A stretch of 33,659 nt of DNA. Source: Bacteroidales bacterium (GTDB lineage Bacteria > Bacteroidota > Bacteroidia > Bacteroidales > Muribaculaceae). The DNA lies in contig JAAVFW010000001.1 in the NCBI GenBank assembly GCA_014800535.1, positions 1 to 33,659 on the forward strand, given 5' to 3'. Numbering within the stretch: position 1 is the first letter of the stretch; each line of letters starts with the position of its first letter. The translations under genes were made by a program, and so were the position numbers. Positions 8,860 to 15,982 of this stretch are shown here, piece by piece. The notes beneath the pieces were generated by a model, which was not told the origin of the DNA, did no database searches, and worked only from the letters and a program-made list of their open reading frames with translations.

Positions 8860-9942
8860 ATGAAAGAAGAGGTAAGACTTATGAAGGGTAACGAGGCAAT
8901 TGCCCACGCCGCAATCCGCTACGGATGCGACGGTTATTTCGGATACCCTATCACTCCCCAGTCGGAAGTGCTCGAAACTCTTGAAGAACTCATGCCTTGG
9001 GAAACAACCGGCATGGTTGTTCTCCAGGCTGAATCAGAAGTTGCAGCCATCAACATGGTTTATGGCGGTGCTGCAACAGGTAAGGCGGTGATGACTTCAT
9101 CATCATCTCCGGGTGTCAGCCTTAAGCAGGAAGGTATCTCTTACATTGCTGCTGCATCACTCCCGGCTCTTATCCTCAACGTAATGCGCGGCGGTCCGGG
9201 TCTTGGCACAATCCAGCCCTCACAGGCAGACTATTTCCAGGCAACCAAGGGTGGCGGCCACGGCGACTATCATCTGATCGTGCTCGCTCCCTCAACCGTG
9301 CAGGAAATGGTTGACTTCGTAGGTCTCGGATTCGACCTTGCGTTCAAATACACCAACCCCGCCATGATTCTTGCCGACGGCATCGTTGGCCAGATGATGG
9401 AAAAAGTCGTTCTTCCCGAACAGCGTCCCCGCCGCACTGAAGAGGAAATCCGCAAGCAGTGCCCCTGGGCTGCCGACGGCAGAAAAGACGGCAGAAAGAG
9501 AAACGTCATCACTTCTCTCGAACTCGAATCAGCTCGCATGGAAGTTATCAACCATCAGCTTCAGGCTCGCTATCGTGAAATCGAAAAGAACGAAACACGT
9601 TGGGAAGAAATCGACGTTGAAGGCGCAGATTATCTGATCGTTGCTTTCGGTTCTATCGCCCGTATCTGCACCAAAGCGAAAGAACTCGCTGCAGAAAAAG
9701 GAATCAAGGTCGGCATCATCCGCCCCATCACTCTATGGCCCTTCCCCACTGAGGCAATCGCTAAGGCTGCCGAAGGTAAGAAAGGTATCCTCTGCGTCGA
9801 ACTTAACGCAGGCCAGATGATTGAAGACGTGCGCCTCGCTGTCCACGATAATCTCCCCGTAAAACACTTCGGTCGCCTCGGCGGTATCATCCCCAGCCCC
9901 GACGAAGTTGTGGAGGCTCTCGAAGAAAAACTTATCAAATAA
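8860..9942 (+). CDS. vorB: 2-oxoacid:ferredoxin oxidoreductase alpha subunit (VorB/KorA-type)
   Basis: The 360-residue product is the alpha subunit of the branched-chain 2-oxoacid (2-oxoisovalerate) or 2-oxoglutarate:ferredoxin oxidoreductase family. The family motif GYPITPQSE appears near residue 30, where this subunit shapes the substrate pocket and contacts the coenzyme. A Rossmann-like C-terminal domain follows (DYLIVAFGSIARIC). The start MKEEVRLMKGNEAIA is typical for Bacteroidales VorB. Codon usage is C-rich in wobble positions, suggesting strong expression. Substrate (2-oxoisovalerate versus 2-oxoglutarate) cannot be settled from sequence alone; the symbol follows the usual Bacteroidales annotation. 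Confidence 0.88.
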   Translation: MKEEVRLMKGNEAIAHAAIRYGCDGYFGYPITPQSEVLETLEELMPWETTGMVVLQAESEVAAINMVYGGAATGKAVMTSSSSPGVSLKQEGISYIAAASLPALILNVMRGGPGLGTIQPSQADYFQATKGGGHGDYHLIVLAPSTVQEMVDFVGLGFDLAFKYTNPAMILADGIVGQMMEKVVLPEQRPRRTEEEIRKQCPWAADGRKDGRKRNVITSLELESARMEVINHQLQARYREIEKNETRWEEIDVEGADYLIVAFGSIARICTKAKELAAEKGIKVGIIRPITLWPFPTEAIAKAAEGKKGILCVELNAGQMIEDVRLAVHDNLPVKHFGRLGGIIPSPDEVVEALEEKLIK

Positions 9943-9989
9943 GTCTGTGAGCTTGTTTTAGATTCTTTCACCCAACCTAATTGAAACAA

Positions 9990-10751
9990 ATGGAAATAAC
10001 AGATATCATACGCGAGGAAAACAAGGTTTACTGCACCCCTGAACTCCTTGATCAAGTGCACATGCACTACTGCCCCGGCTGTAGCCATGGCGTAATTCAC
10101 AAACTGCTCGCTGAAGTCATCGCCGAACTCGGCATCACCGACAAGACTATCGGTGTTTCTCCCGTTGGTTGCGCCGTGTTCGCCTACAACTATATCGATG
10201 TAGACTGGATCGAAGCTGCTCACGGTCGTGCACCTGCCGTAGCAACTGCTGCCAGCCGTCTTTGGAACGACAACGTTGTCTTCACTTATCAGGGCGACGG
10301 CGACATGTCAGCAATCGGTACCGCTGAATCAATCCACGCTGCAAACCGTGGCGAAAACATTGTTATGGTGTTCGTAAACAACGCTATCTACGGCATGACC
10401 GGCGGTCAGATGGCTCCCACAACTCTCGTGGGTCAGAAAACCGCAACAACCCCCTACGGCCGCCGCGTTGACCTTAACGGTCACCCCCTCGAAATCACCA
10501 ACCTGATGGCAATCCTCGACGGCACTTGCTACGTAACTCGTCAGGCTGTCCACACTCCCGCTGCCGTGCGCAAGACAAAAGCCGCTCTTAAGAAAGCTTT
10601 CGAAAACGCTATGGCTAAGAAGGGTACTTCAGTTGTCGAAGTTGTCGCTACATGTAACTCCGGTTGGAAGATGAGCCCCGAAAAATCTAACGAATGGATG
10701 GCTCAGAACATGTTCGAGAAATATCCTCTCGGTGATCTTAAAAACGAATAA
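9990..10751 (+). CDS. vorA: 2-oxoacid:ferredoxin oxidoreductase beta subunit, thiamine-diphosphate-binding (VorA/KorB-type)
   Basis: The 253-residue product binds thiamine diphosphate and Mg. The cofactor motif starts at GDGDMSAIG and ends at FVNNAIYGMTGGQ; the N-terminal HYCPGCSHG segment is a family signature. The ATG at 9990 (MEITDIIREE) is used instead of an in-frame TTG at 9981. It catalyses decarboxylation of a 2-oxoacid to an acyl-CoA with VorB, VorC and the ferredoxin subunit. It lies 47 bases after vorB and 29 before vorC. Confidence 0.9.
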   Translation: MEITDIIREENKVYCTPELLDQVHMHYCPGCSHGVIHKLLAEVIAELGITDKTIGVSPVGCAVFAYNYIDVDWIEAAHGRAPAVATAASRLWNDNVVFTYQGDGDMSAIGTAESIHAANRGENIVMVFVNNAIYGMTGGQMAPTTLVGQKTATTPYGRRVDLNGHPLEITNLMAILDGTCYVTRQAVHTPAAVRKTKAALKKAFENAMAKKGTSVVEVVATCNSGWKMSPEKSNEWMAQNMFEKYPLGDLKNE

Positions 10752-10780
10752 TTTAACACCTCATTCACATTCATAATATC

Positions 10781-11320
10781 ATGACAGAAGAAATCATCAT
10801 CGCCGGATTCGGCGGTCAGGGAGTGCTCTCAATGGGCAAAATACTCGCCTATTCAGGTCTTATGGACGACAAAGAGGTGACTTGGATGCCTTCTTACGGT
10901 CCGGAACAGCGTGGCGGCACTGCAAACGTCACTGTGATTCTCTCTGACGAGAAAATCTCATCACCCGTCCTTGACACCTACGACATCGTTATCGCACTCA
11001 ACCAGCAGAGTCTCGATAAGTTTGCTCCCAAAGTGAAAAAGGGTGGTATTCTTATCTACGATACCAACGGTATCCACAACCGCCCCACTCGCGATGACAT
11101 CACAATCTATCCCATCGACGCAATGGACGCTACACTTGAAATCGGCAACTCAAAGGCCTACAACATGGTCGTGATGGGTGCCCTTCTCGAAGCAATGCCC
11201 TATAAGCTCCCGATGGAGAACGTCATCAAAGGTCTTAAGAAATCACTTCCCGAACGCCACCACAAGCTCATCCCCCTCAACGAGCAGGCAATCGAAAAGG
11301 GTCGTTCACTTCTTAAGTAA
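10781..11320 (+). CDS. vorC: 2-oxoacid:ferredoxin oxidoreductase gamma subunit (VorC/KorC-type)
   Basis: The 179-residue product belongs to the pyruvate/ketoisovalerate oxidoreductase catalytic (gamma) domain family. The signature GFGGQGVLSMGKILA lies at residues 8-22 and PSYGPEQRGGTANV near residue 40. This subunit helps bind coenzyme A. It is the last gene of the four-gene operon and is followed by a strong bidirectional hairpin terminator. Confidence 0.9.
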   Translation: MTEEIIIAGFGGQGVLSMGKILAYSGLMDDKEVTWMPSYGPEQRGGTANVTVILSDEKISSPVLDTYDIVIALNQQSLDKFAPKVKKGGILIYDTNGIHNRPTRDDITIYPIDAMDATLEIGNSKAYNMVVMGALLEAMPYKLPMENVIKGLKKSLPERHHKLIPLNEQAIEKGRSLLK

Positions 11321-11344
11321 GAGAGATAGAACCCGCAAAATATC

Positions 11345-11377
11345 AGCCGCTGTTTTCGCCAAGCGAAAACAGCGGCT
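11345..11377. terminator. Bidirectional terminator between vorC and the trmH-like gene
   Basis: A perfect 15-base inverted repeat (11345-11359 with 11363-11377), loop of three, is followed on the plus strand by TTTCTCATT. It sits between convergent genes and can serve both, best for vorC. Confidence 0.8.
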
Positions 11378-11435
11378 TTCTCATTCCCCTCTCTCAGCGT
11401 CGCTGCGCGACACTCCTCCCATCACTCCCCAATAA

Positions 11436-11987
11436 TCAGTTCTCTTCGGAAGCGTAAAGGTGAGGTATGGCAAGATGATGAAGTGCGATCCCTCCGCTCA
11501 CCGCCACATTAAGACTGTGTTTGACGCCAAGCATCGGTATTTCAAGCACCGTGTCGGCAATATCGACAATGCGTTGGTCAACTCCCTCAACCTCGTTACC
11601 AAGAACCAGCAGAAGGCGGCTATCGGCATCGACGGCATATTCCGCCAACCCGACACTGCCGGCTGTCTGCTCAAGCACGAGAATCTTCCATCCCTCCTGC
11701 TGCATGCGCCGACATTCGGAAAGCGCGTCGGGAGCATATCGCCATGACACACTGCGGTCGGCACCCAAAGCCGTCTTCGACAACTCCGGATGAGGCGGAA
11801 CACCGGTGATGCCACAGCAAATCACCTCCGCCAACCGGAAGGCGTCGGCTGTGCGCATGACCGATCCCACGTTGTTAAGCGACCTGACCGAATCGAGAAG
11901 CACACTGACCGGTATCTTGTCAAGCTTGCGGAACTCTTCGACACTATATCTGGTGAGCTCCAGAATATTCTTTTTCTTCCTTTCCAT
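11436..11987 (-). CDS. TrmH/SpoU-family RNA 2'-O-methyltransferase
   Basis: The 183-residue product shows the three SPOUT knot motifs: NNVGSVMRTADAF near residue 37 (motif 1), LVLGNEVEGV near residue 131 (motif 2) and IPMLGVKHSLNVAVSGGIAL near residue 151 (motif 3). It uses S-adenosylmethionine to methylate a ribose 2'-OH in tRNA or rRNA; the exact target is not predictable. It lacks the extra N-terminal substrate-binding domain of RlmB. It starts 3 bases after the nadA stop, so both genes share a transcript. Confidence 0.88.
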   Translation of the reverse strand: MERKKKNILELTRYSVEEFRKLDKIPVSVLLDSVRSLNNVGSVMRTADAFRLAEVICCGITGVPPHPELSKTALGADRSVSWRYAPDALSECRRMQQEGWKILVLEQTAGSVGLAEYAVDADSRLLLVLGNEVEGVDQRIVDIADTVLEIPMLGVKHSLNVAVSGGIALHHLAIPHLYASEEN

Positions 11988-11990
11988 GCC

Positions 11991-12926
11991 TCAGGAAAGA
12001 GACAACATTCTGTCGATCGAACGGCGTGCGGCTGCCGCTGTCTCCTCGTCGACAATTATCTCCGGGGCTCCGTCGCGCAGACAGTCTCGAAGTTTCTCGA
12101 GAGTATTACGTTTCATAAACTCACATTCGTTGCAATGGCAACCTGCCTGTTCGGGTGGAGCGGGTATGAAGACCTTGTCGGGACATGCCTTCTGCATCTC
12201 ATGGAGGATTCCGCTCTCCGTGACAACGATAAATTCCTGCGCTGAATCCTGACGTGCAAAGTCGAGCAGGGCCGCTGTGCTGCCAACCTTGTCGGCAATC
12301 ATCTGCAACGAACGTCGACACTCAGGGTGGACAAGTACCTTGGCCTGAGGATGTGCCTTCTTCAATTCCGCCACTCCATCGATCGAAAAACGGTCGTGGA
12401 CATGGCATGCGCCATCCCAAAGCACCATCTTGCGCCCTGTGACACTGTTGATATATTCTCCAAGATTATGGTCCGGGCCGAAGATGATTTTCTCATCGGC
12501 AGGGAGCGAATCGATAACCTTACGGGCGTTGCCTGAGGTCACGACAATATCAGTGACCGCTTTTACGGCTGCTGAAGTGTTGACATAACTCACCACCGTA
12601 TGGTCAGGATGCGCCTCGACAAACTTACGGAACTCGTCGGCAGGACAACTGTCGGCAAGCGAGCAACCCGCTTCCGTGTCAGGGATAAGCACCGTGCGCT
12701 CCGGACACAATATCTTCGCTGTCTCACCCATGAAATGAACACCGCACATCACTATCACCTCAGCATCAGTCTCGGCAGCCTTACGCGCCAAAGCAAGAGA
12801 ATCGCCGATGAAATCCGCTATCTCCTGAATCTCCGGCCTTACATAATAATGAGCCAGAATGACAGCCTTCTTTTCCTCCTTGAGTTTCGCAATCTCATCG
12901 CGAAGACTCTGTGACGTCGCTCCCAT
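11991..12926 (-). CDS. nadA: Quinolinate synthase NadA
   Basis: NadA condenses iminoaspartate with dihydroxyacetone phosphate to give quinolinate for NAD synthesis, using a [4Fe-4S] cluster with three Cys ligands. The 311-residue product has AHYYVRPEIQE at residues 25-35, Cys88 in EAGCSLAD, a second ligand region, HPECRRS, and a C-terminal CNECEFMKRNTL motif near residue 265. Length matches the three-domain family. nadB and nadC are not in the window. A TAACTTTG -7-like box at 13146-13153 (minus strand) lacks a clear -33 partner, so its promoter is uncertain; it would lie within the candidate origin. Confidence 0.95.
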   Translation of the reverse strand: MGATSQSLRDEIAKLKEEKKAVILAHYYVRPEIQEIADFIGDSLALARKAAETDAEVIVMCGVHFMGETAKILCPERTVLIPDTEAGCSLADSCPADEFRKFVEAHPDHTVVSYVNTSAAVKAVTDIVVTSGNARKVIDSLPADEKIIFGPDHNLGEYINSVTGRKMVLWDGACHVHDRFSIDGVAELKKAHPQAKVLVHPECRRSLQMIADKVGSTAALLDFARQDSAQEFIVVTESGILHEMQKACPDKVFIPAPPEQAGCHCNECEFMKRNTLEKLRDCLRDGAPEIIVDEETAAAARRSIDRMLSLS

Positions 12927-13383
12927 ATTTATTATTATTATATTAGTTTTAAATATTTAATTCTTTATTAAAAATATAAATAAGAATAATAATAAATGCT
13001 GTCGATAACTCTAATAACTTTTCAATCAGAAATTTGGATTTTTGAGTTATTGTGGTTTTTAACAGACTTATTAACACTCTGTCGACAGTTGGCAGTGTTG
13101 AATTTCAAAGAGTTTGATGACTTTTACACATGCTGTCGATAAGTGCAAAGTTAATAAATTCTTCGTGGCTGACCGCGGATTTGTTGTCGAAAAATGCCTT
13201 TTTTGATGTTGAAAACTTTTCGGTAAAATCACGATGGTTTATGATGATGTTTTCAAAATAATGGCGTGTGGAAAATTTCATGAGTTATGCAAGTTATTAT
13301 GTAACTATTTATTAACAGATTATAAACGCGTTTTTGACAGGTTACAAACACCTTTTAAACATGTTTCCGACAACTTATCGACA
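12927..13383. other. Candidate chromosomal replication origin (oriC)
   Basis: This gene-free stretch begins with about 70 bases that are almost entirely A/T (12927-12998), like a DNA-unwinding element. It then carries many DnaA-box-like 9-mers (pattern TTWTNNACA): TTATCGACA at 13000-13008 (-), 13134-13142 (-) and 13375-13383 (+); TTTTCGACA 13185-13193 (-); TTTTCCACA 13267-13275 (-); TTTTACACA 13122-13130 (+); TTATTAACA 13068-13076 and 13309-13317 (+); TTTTTGACA 13331-13339 (+). TTTTCCACA and TTTTACACA match the classic TTWTNCACA consensus. Genes on the left run mainly minus and on the right mainly plus, as expected around an origin. dnaA itself is not here. Alternative: a DnaA-titrating cluster. 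Confidence 0.68.
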
Positions 13384-13457
13384 AGATGTTTCGTTATAAT
13401 AATAACCTCCGGGCAACCATACGGTGAGCCCCGGATGACAGATTCCATATTAGCTTT

Positions 13458-14756
13458 ATGATGATTAGAAGATTTGTTTTATTATTGCTTTTGACCGTCT
13501 GCTCAACCGGATTGTTCGCTCAGACAACACGCGAGGAGATGGCTGCTGATCTTAACCGCACCGGTGGTGTATATCTCGCTTACCCCACAGATATAGCGGC
13601 TCCCACTCCCGTGCCTCAGGGTTACACCCCTTGCTATGTTTCCCATTACGGCAGACACGGCTCGCGTTACCTTATCTCTGACCGCGATTATAAGTGGGTG
13701 ACGGATCTCTTCTTGCGTGCCGACTCGGTGAATGCTCTGTCTCCCCTCGGAAAGAGTCTGCTCGAACGACTCCTTATCATTGCCGATGAGGCCGACGGAC
13801 GTGGTGGCGACCTCTCCCCTCTCGGTGTGAGACAGCATCGCGGGATTGCCGGACGTTTGTTTGAAAACTATCCTCAGATTTTCTCCGGCGACGGGAAGAG
13901 TGTCTCCGCACGGTCTACTCTCGTGGTCAGATGTGTTCTCTCTATGGCGGCCTTCTGTGAGCGGCTCAAGGAACTGAATCCGTCGCTCGACGTGACGCGT
14001 GAGTCAAGCAACCGATATATGAATTATCTTTGTTATCATTCACCTGACCATGGTGACTACACCATCTCCGGACCGCGATGGAAGACACTCTACGATAATT
14101 TCCGCGAGAGCCACACAAACCCTGACCGACTCATGGCGTCACTCTTCAGTGACCCGCAGTTTGTGAGCCGGAACATTGACCCGAAGGATTTGATGTGGGG
14201 ATTATATTGGATTGCTTCCGACATGCAGAATATGGAGGCGGATGTGACGTTCTATGATTTCTTCACTCCGGAAGAGTTGTTCGACCTCTGGCAGGTGTTT
14301 AATCTGAATTTCTACATCAATGATGCGTCATTTGGAGGAAACGGCACTAAGATAACCGACAATGCGCTCCCTCTTATCAGGAATATTATAGATTCGGCGG
14401 ATGAGGCTCTGGGCTGCGACACAATCGCTGCTACACTCCGCTTCGGACATGACGGTAATCTCATTCCGCTTGCCGCAGCTATGCACATTGATAATTGCGA
14501 TCTGGTGACTTCCGATCCTGATTCTGTGTTCCGCTATTTCGCCGAATGGAAAATCGCTCCGATGGCAGGTAATCTCCAGATGGTGTTTTTCCGTAATGAC
14601 ACTAACCCCGACGATGTGCTTGTGAAGATTCTTCTCAATGAGAAGGAGAGACATATCCCGGTGACCGATGATCTGTGGCCTTACTATCGGTGGAATGACG
14701 TGAGGAGCTATCTCGTTTCGCTCTTCGAAAAAGAACCTATATTACCAACCAAATAA
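13458..14756 (+). CDS. Secreted histidine-type phosphatase (possible MINPP-like phytase)
   Basis: The 432-residue product has a clear signal peptide (hydrophobic run at 6-14, cleavage near LFA-QTT) and the histidine phosphatase catalytic motif RHGSR at residues 66-70, His67 being the phospho-acceptor. A C-terminal His-Asp pair (FGHDGN, about residues 331-332) matches the acid-phosphatase branch that includes phytases and multiple inositol polyphosphate phosphatases. It therefore probably hydrolyses phosphomonoesters in the periplasm or outside the cell; substrate is inferred only. Two ATG codons stand in tandem at 13458 and 13461. It is followed after 12 bases by the small monooxygenase-like gene. 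Confidence 0.8.
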   Translation: MMIRRFVLLLLLTVCSTGLFAQTTREEMAADLNRTGGVYLAYPTDIAAPTPVPQGYTPCYVSHYGRHGSRYLISDRDYKWVTDLFLRADSVNALSPLGKSLLERLLIIADEADGRGGDLSPLGVRQHRGIAGRLFENYPQIFSGDGKSVSARSTLVVRCVLSMAAFCERLKELNPSLDVTRESSNRYMNYLCYHSPDHGDYTISGPRWKTLYDNFRESHTNPDRLMASLFSDPQFVSRNIDPKDLMWGLYWIASDMQNMEADVTFYDFFTPEELFDLWQVFNLNFYINDASFGGNGTKITDNALPLIRNIIDSADEALGCDTIAATLRFGHDGNLIPLAAAMHIDNCDLVTSDPDSVFRYFAEWKIAPMAGNLQMVFFRNDTNPDDVLVKILLNEKERHIPVTDDLWPYYRWNDVRSYLVSLFEKEPILPTK

Positions 14757-14768
14757 AAAAATAAAATT

Positions 14769-15044
14769 ATGTTACGACTCAATTGCTTTATTAAGGTAGA
14801 CGAGGCTCATCGTGAGGAAGTGCTCGCAGCAGCTCGTCGACTCACTGAGGTTTCTCTGACCCAGGACGGCTGCATAGCCTACGACATTTTCGAGAGTGCT
14901 ACACGTCGGGATGTGTTGATGATTTGCGAGACCTGGCGCGATCAGGATGCGCTGACTGCTCATTCCGAATCTCCTGAGTTCATTAAGGAGGTGGGCACAA
15001 TGCGCTCACTCGCAGAGATGAAACTCGAGACATTCTCGTTCTGA
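14769..15044 (+). CDS. Small ABM-fold (antibiotic biosynthesis monooxygenase-like) protein
   Basis: The 91-residue product has the pattern of YgiN/ABM dimeric alpha-beta barrels: an N-terminal strand (LNCFIKVDE), a helix, then CIAYDIFES and the family-typical ETWRDQDALTAHSESPEF. Related proteins include quinol monooxygenases and heme-degrading enzymes, but many have no known activity. It follows the phosphatase by 12 bases, so they are probably co-transcribed. No signal peptide is seen. The stop codon lies within the first copy of a 12-base direct repeat. Confidence 0.75.
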   Translation: MLRLNCFIKVDEAHREEVLAAARRLTEVSLTQDGCIAYDIFESATRRDVLMICETWRDQDALTAHSESPEFIKEVGTMRSLAEMKLETFSF

Positions 15045-15111
15045 TTGGAAGAAGAGAGGCTCTCATTCTGATTGGAATCGGAATCGATGATTTTCCTCAT
15101 TCTGATTGGAA
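15039..15111 (+). repeat. Three direct copies of TTCTGATTGGAA
   Basis: The 12-mer occurs at 15039-15050, 15066-15077 and 15100-15111, at intervals of 27 and 34 bases. The last two extend to ATTCTGATTGGAA. The first copy overlaps the stop codon of the ABM-fold gene. Confidence 0.7.
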
Positions 15112-15119
15112 GAATAATA

Positions 15120-15164
15120 ATTAATCGGCAGCCACATCCGGCCCGGATGTGGCTGCCGATTAAT
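15120..15164. terminator. Long hairpin terminator
   Basis: A perfect 22-base inverted repeat (15120-15141 with 15143-15164) whose centre must open to form a small loop. It lies 75 bases after the ABM-fold gene and probably ends that transcript. Confidence 0.7.
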
Positions 15165-15196
15165 GGTTTAAGAGCTTGTCAGACAGCTTAATGGGG

Positions 15197-15226
15197 AGTT
15201 TTTTCGGCGGACTCGCCGAAAAAACT
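15197..15226. terminator. Second hairpin with flanking T and A runs
   Basis: A perfect 13-base stem (15197-15209 with 15214-15226) with loop GACT. Its arms contain T6 and A6 runs, so it can work as a terminator in either direction. It insulates the tRNA-Lys promoter from upstream transcription. Confidence 0.6.
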
Positions 15227-15246
15227 TAAAAAAATAAAAGAAAAAA

Positions 15247-15278
15247 TTTGGCGATTAGAAAATAAAATTGTAACTTTG
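15247..15278 (+). promoter_or_regulatory. tRNA-Lys promoter
   Basis: TTTG (15247-15250), 20 bases, TAACTTTG (15271-15278). The sequence after the -7 box (GCAGTCGCAA) is shared with the cobalamin-riboswitch promoter and nearly with the tRNA-Val promoter. Confidence 0.8.
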
Positions 15279-15314
15279 CAGTCGCAAACGGCAAAAGAGC
15301 CGACAATAACAGAT

Positions 15315-15387
15315 GACTCCGTAGCTCAGTTGGTAGAGCAAATGACTCTTAATCATTGGGTCGAGGGTTCGAGCCCCTCCGGGGTCA
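15315..15387 (+). tRNA. tRNA-Lys (anticodon CTT)
   Basis: The acceptor stem GACTCCG/CGGGGTC (one G-U pair), D arm, anticodon stem-loop with loop CTCTTAA and T arm with GGTTCGAGCC fold as a full cloverleaf of 73 bases including discriminator A. Anticodon CTT reads AAG codons. CCA is not encoded. The accessory island begins right behind this gene. Confidence 0.93.
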
Positions 15388-15410
15388 CTTCAAAAGACCA
15401 CTAAAAGTGG

Positions 15411-15445
15411 AAAATCGCTGAAAGTCAAACACTTTCAGCGATTTT
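15411..15445 (+). terminator. tRNA-Lys terminator
   Basis: A perfect 15-base stem (15411-15425 with 15431-15445) with loop CAAAC ends in a T-run and continues TGTTTATTG. It lies 23 bases past the tRNA. Confidence 0.85.
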
Positions 15446-15446
15446 T

Positions 15447-15638
15447 GTTTATTGTCCATTCCCCGATTCCGGCACAATATTGAAGTTGAAGTGTAAGAAT
15501 CGGGAATGTCCCCTTGAAGTTGATGAATTTACACCTAATGGTCGATATTTCGTTGATATTCAATTTTCTGTAGCATACAGGCATGACATGAGATTATTAA
15601 TTTTACATCAAAAAATCTTATGTATCAGGCTAACTTGA
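15447..15638 (+). other. Open frame without a start codon, possible gene remnant
   Basis: Between the tRNA-Lys terminator and the XRE promoter a frame stays open for 63 codons (15447-15638). It encodes a CKNREC segment followed by NGRYFVDIQF but has no usable start. I recognise no family. It may be a leftover of an element once inserted behind the tRNA, or chance. Nothing else is visible between 15446 and 15669. Confidence 0.15.
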
Positions 15639-15669
15639 ATGGCTTTTTACCCATAAGTAGTGGAAATGG

Positions 15670-15700
15670 CATCGCAAAAATGAGAGAATATTTTGCGATG
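15670..15700. promoter_or_regulatory. Inverted-repeat operator over the XRE promoter
   Basis: CATCGCAAAA (15670-15679) and TTTTGCGATG (15691-15700) form a perfect 10-base inverted repeat with an 11-base spacer. The right arm covers the -33 box TTTG at 15692-15695. This is a good site for a dimeric repressor, most simply the XRE protein encoded just downstream. Confidence 0.65.
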
Positions 15701-15722
15701 TGGAAATTTCTAATTAAATTTG
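15692..15722 (+). promoter_or_regulatory. Promoter of the XRE-methyltransferase operon
   Basis: TTTG (15692-15695), 19 bases, TAAATTTG (15715-15722). Transcription would start near 15729, only about 18 bases ahead of the XRE start codon. Confidence 0.72.
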
Positions 15723-15746
15723 CAAATAACATCAAAGAATTATTCC

Positions 15747-15980
15747 ATGTCAACAAACAGTATAGATATAGAGATTGAGCGTATAAATAGGCTGAAAGTA
15801 GTTTTAGTTGAGCAGAACCGCACAGGTAAATGGCTTGCCGAACAATTAGGTAAAAACGAAGCCACCGTCTCCAGGTGGTGCTCCAACACCTCCCAACCAT
15901 CCCTCGAAATGCTCGTCAAAATCGCCGCAATCCTCAAAGTTGACCCCCGCACCCTGCTTAACAGCGGAAATATTTATTGA
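15747..15980 (+). CDS. XRE-family helix-turn-helix regulator
   Basis: The 77-residue product is little more than a Cro/C1-type HTH: GKWLAEQLGKNEATVSRWCS forms the HTH, followed by the typical PSLEMLVKIAAILKVDPRTLL. The ATG at 15747 is used because an in-frame ATG at 15720 lies inside the -7 box. Its stop codon is 2 bases ahead of the methyltransferase start. This resembles controller (C) proteins of restriction-modification systems, which time methyltransferase and nuclease expression. The inverted repeat at 15670-15700 is the likely binding site. Confidence 0.85.
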   Translation: MSTNSIDIEIERINRLKVVLVEQNRTGKWLAEQLGKNEATVSRWCSNTSQPSLEMLVKIAAILKVDPRTLLNSGNIY

Positions 15981-15982
15981 TT

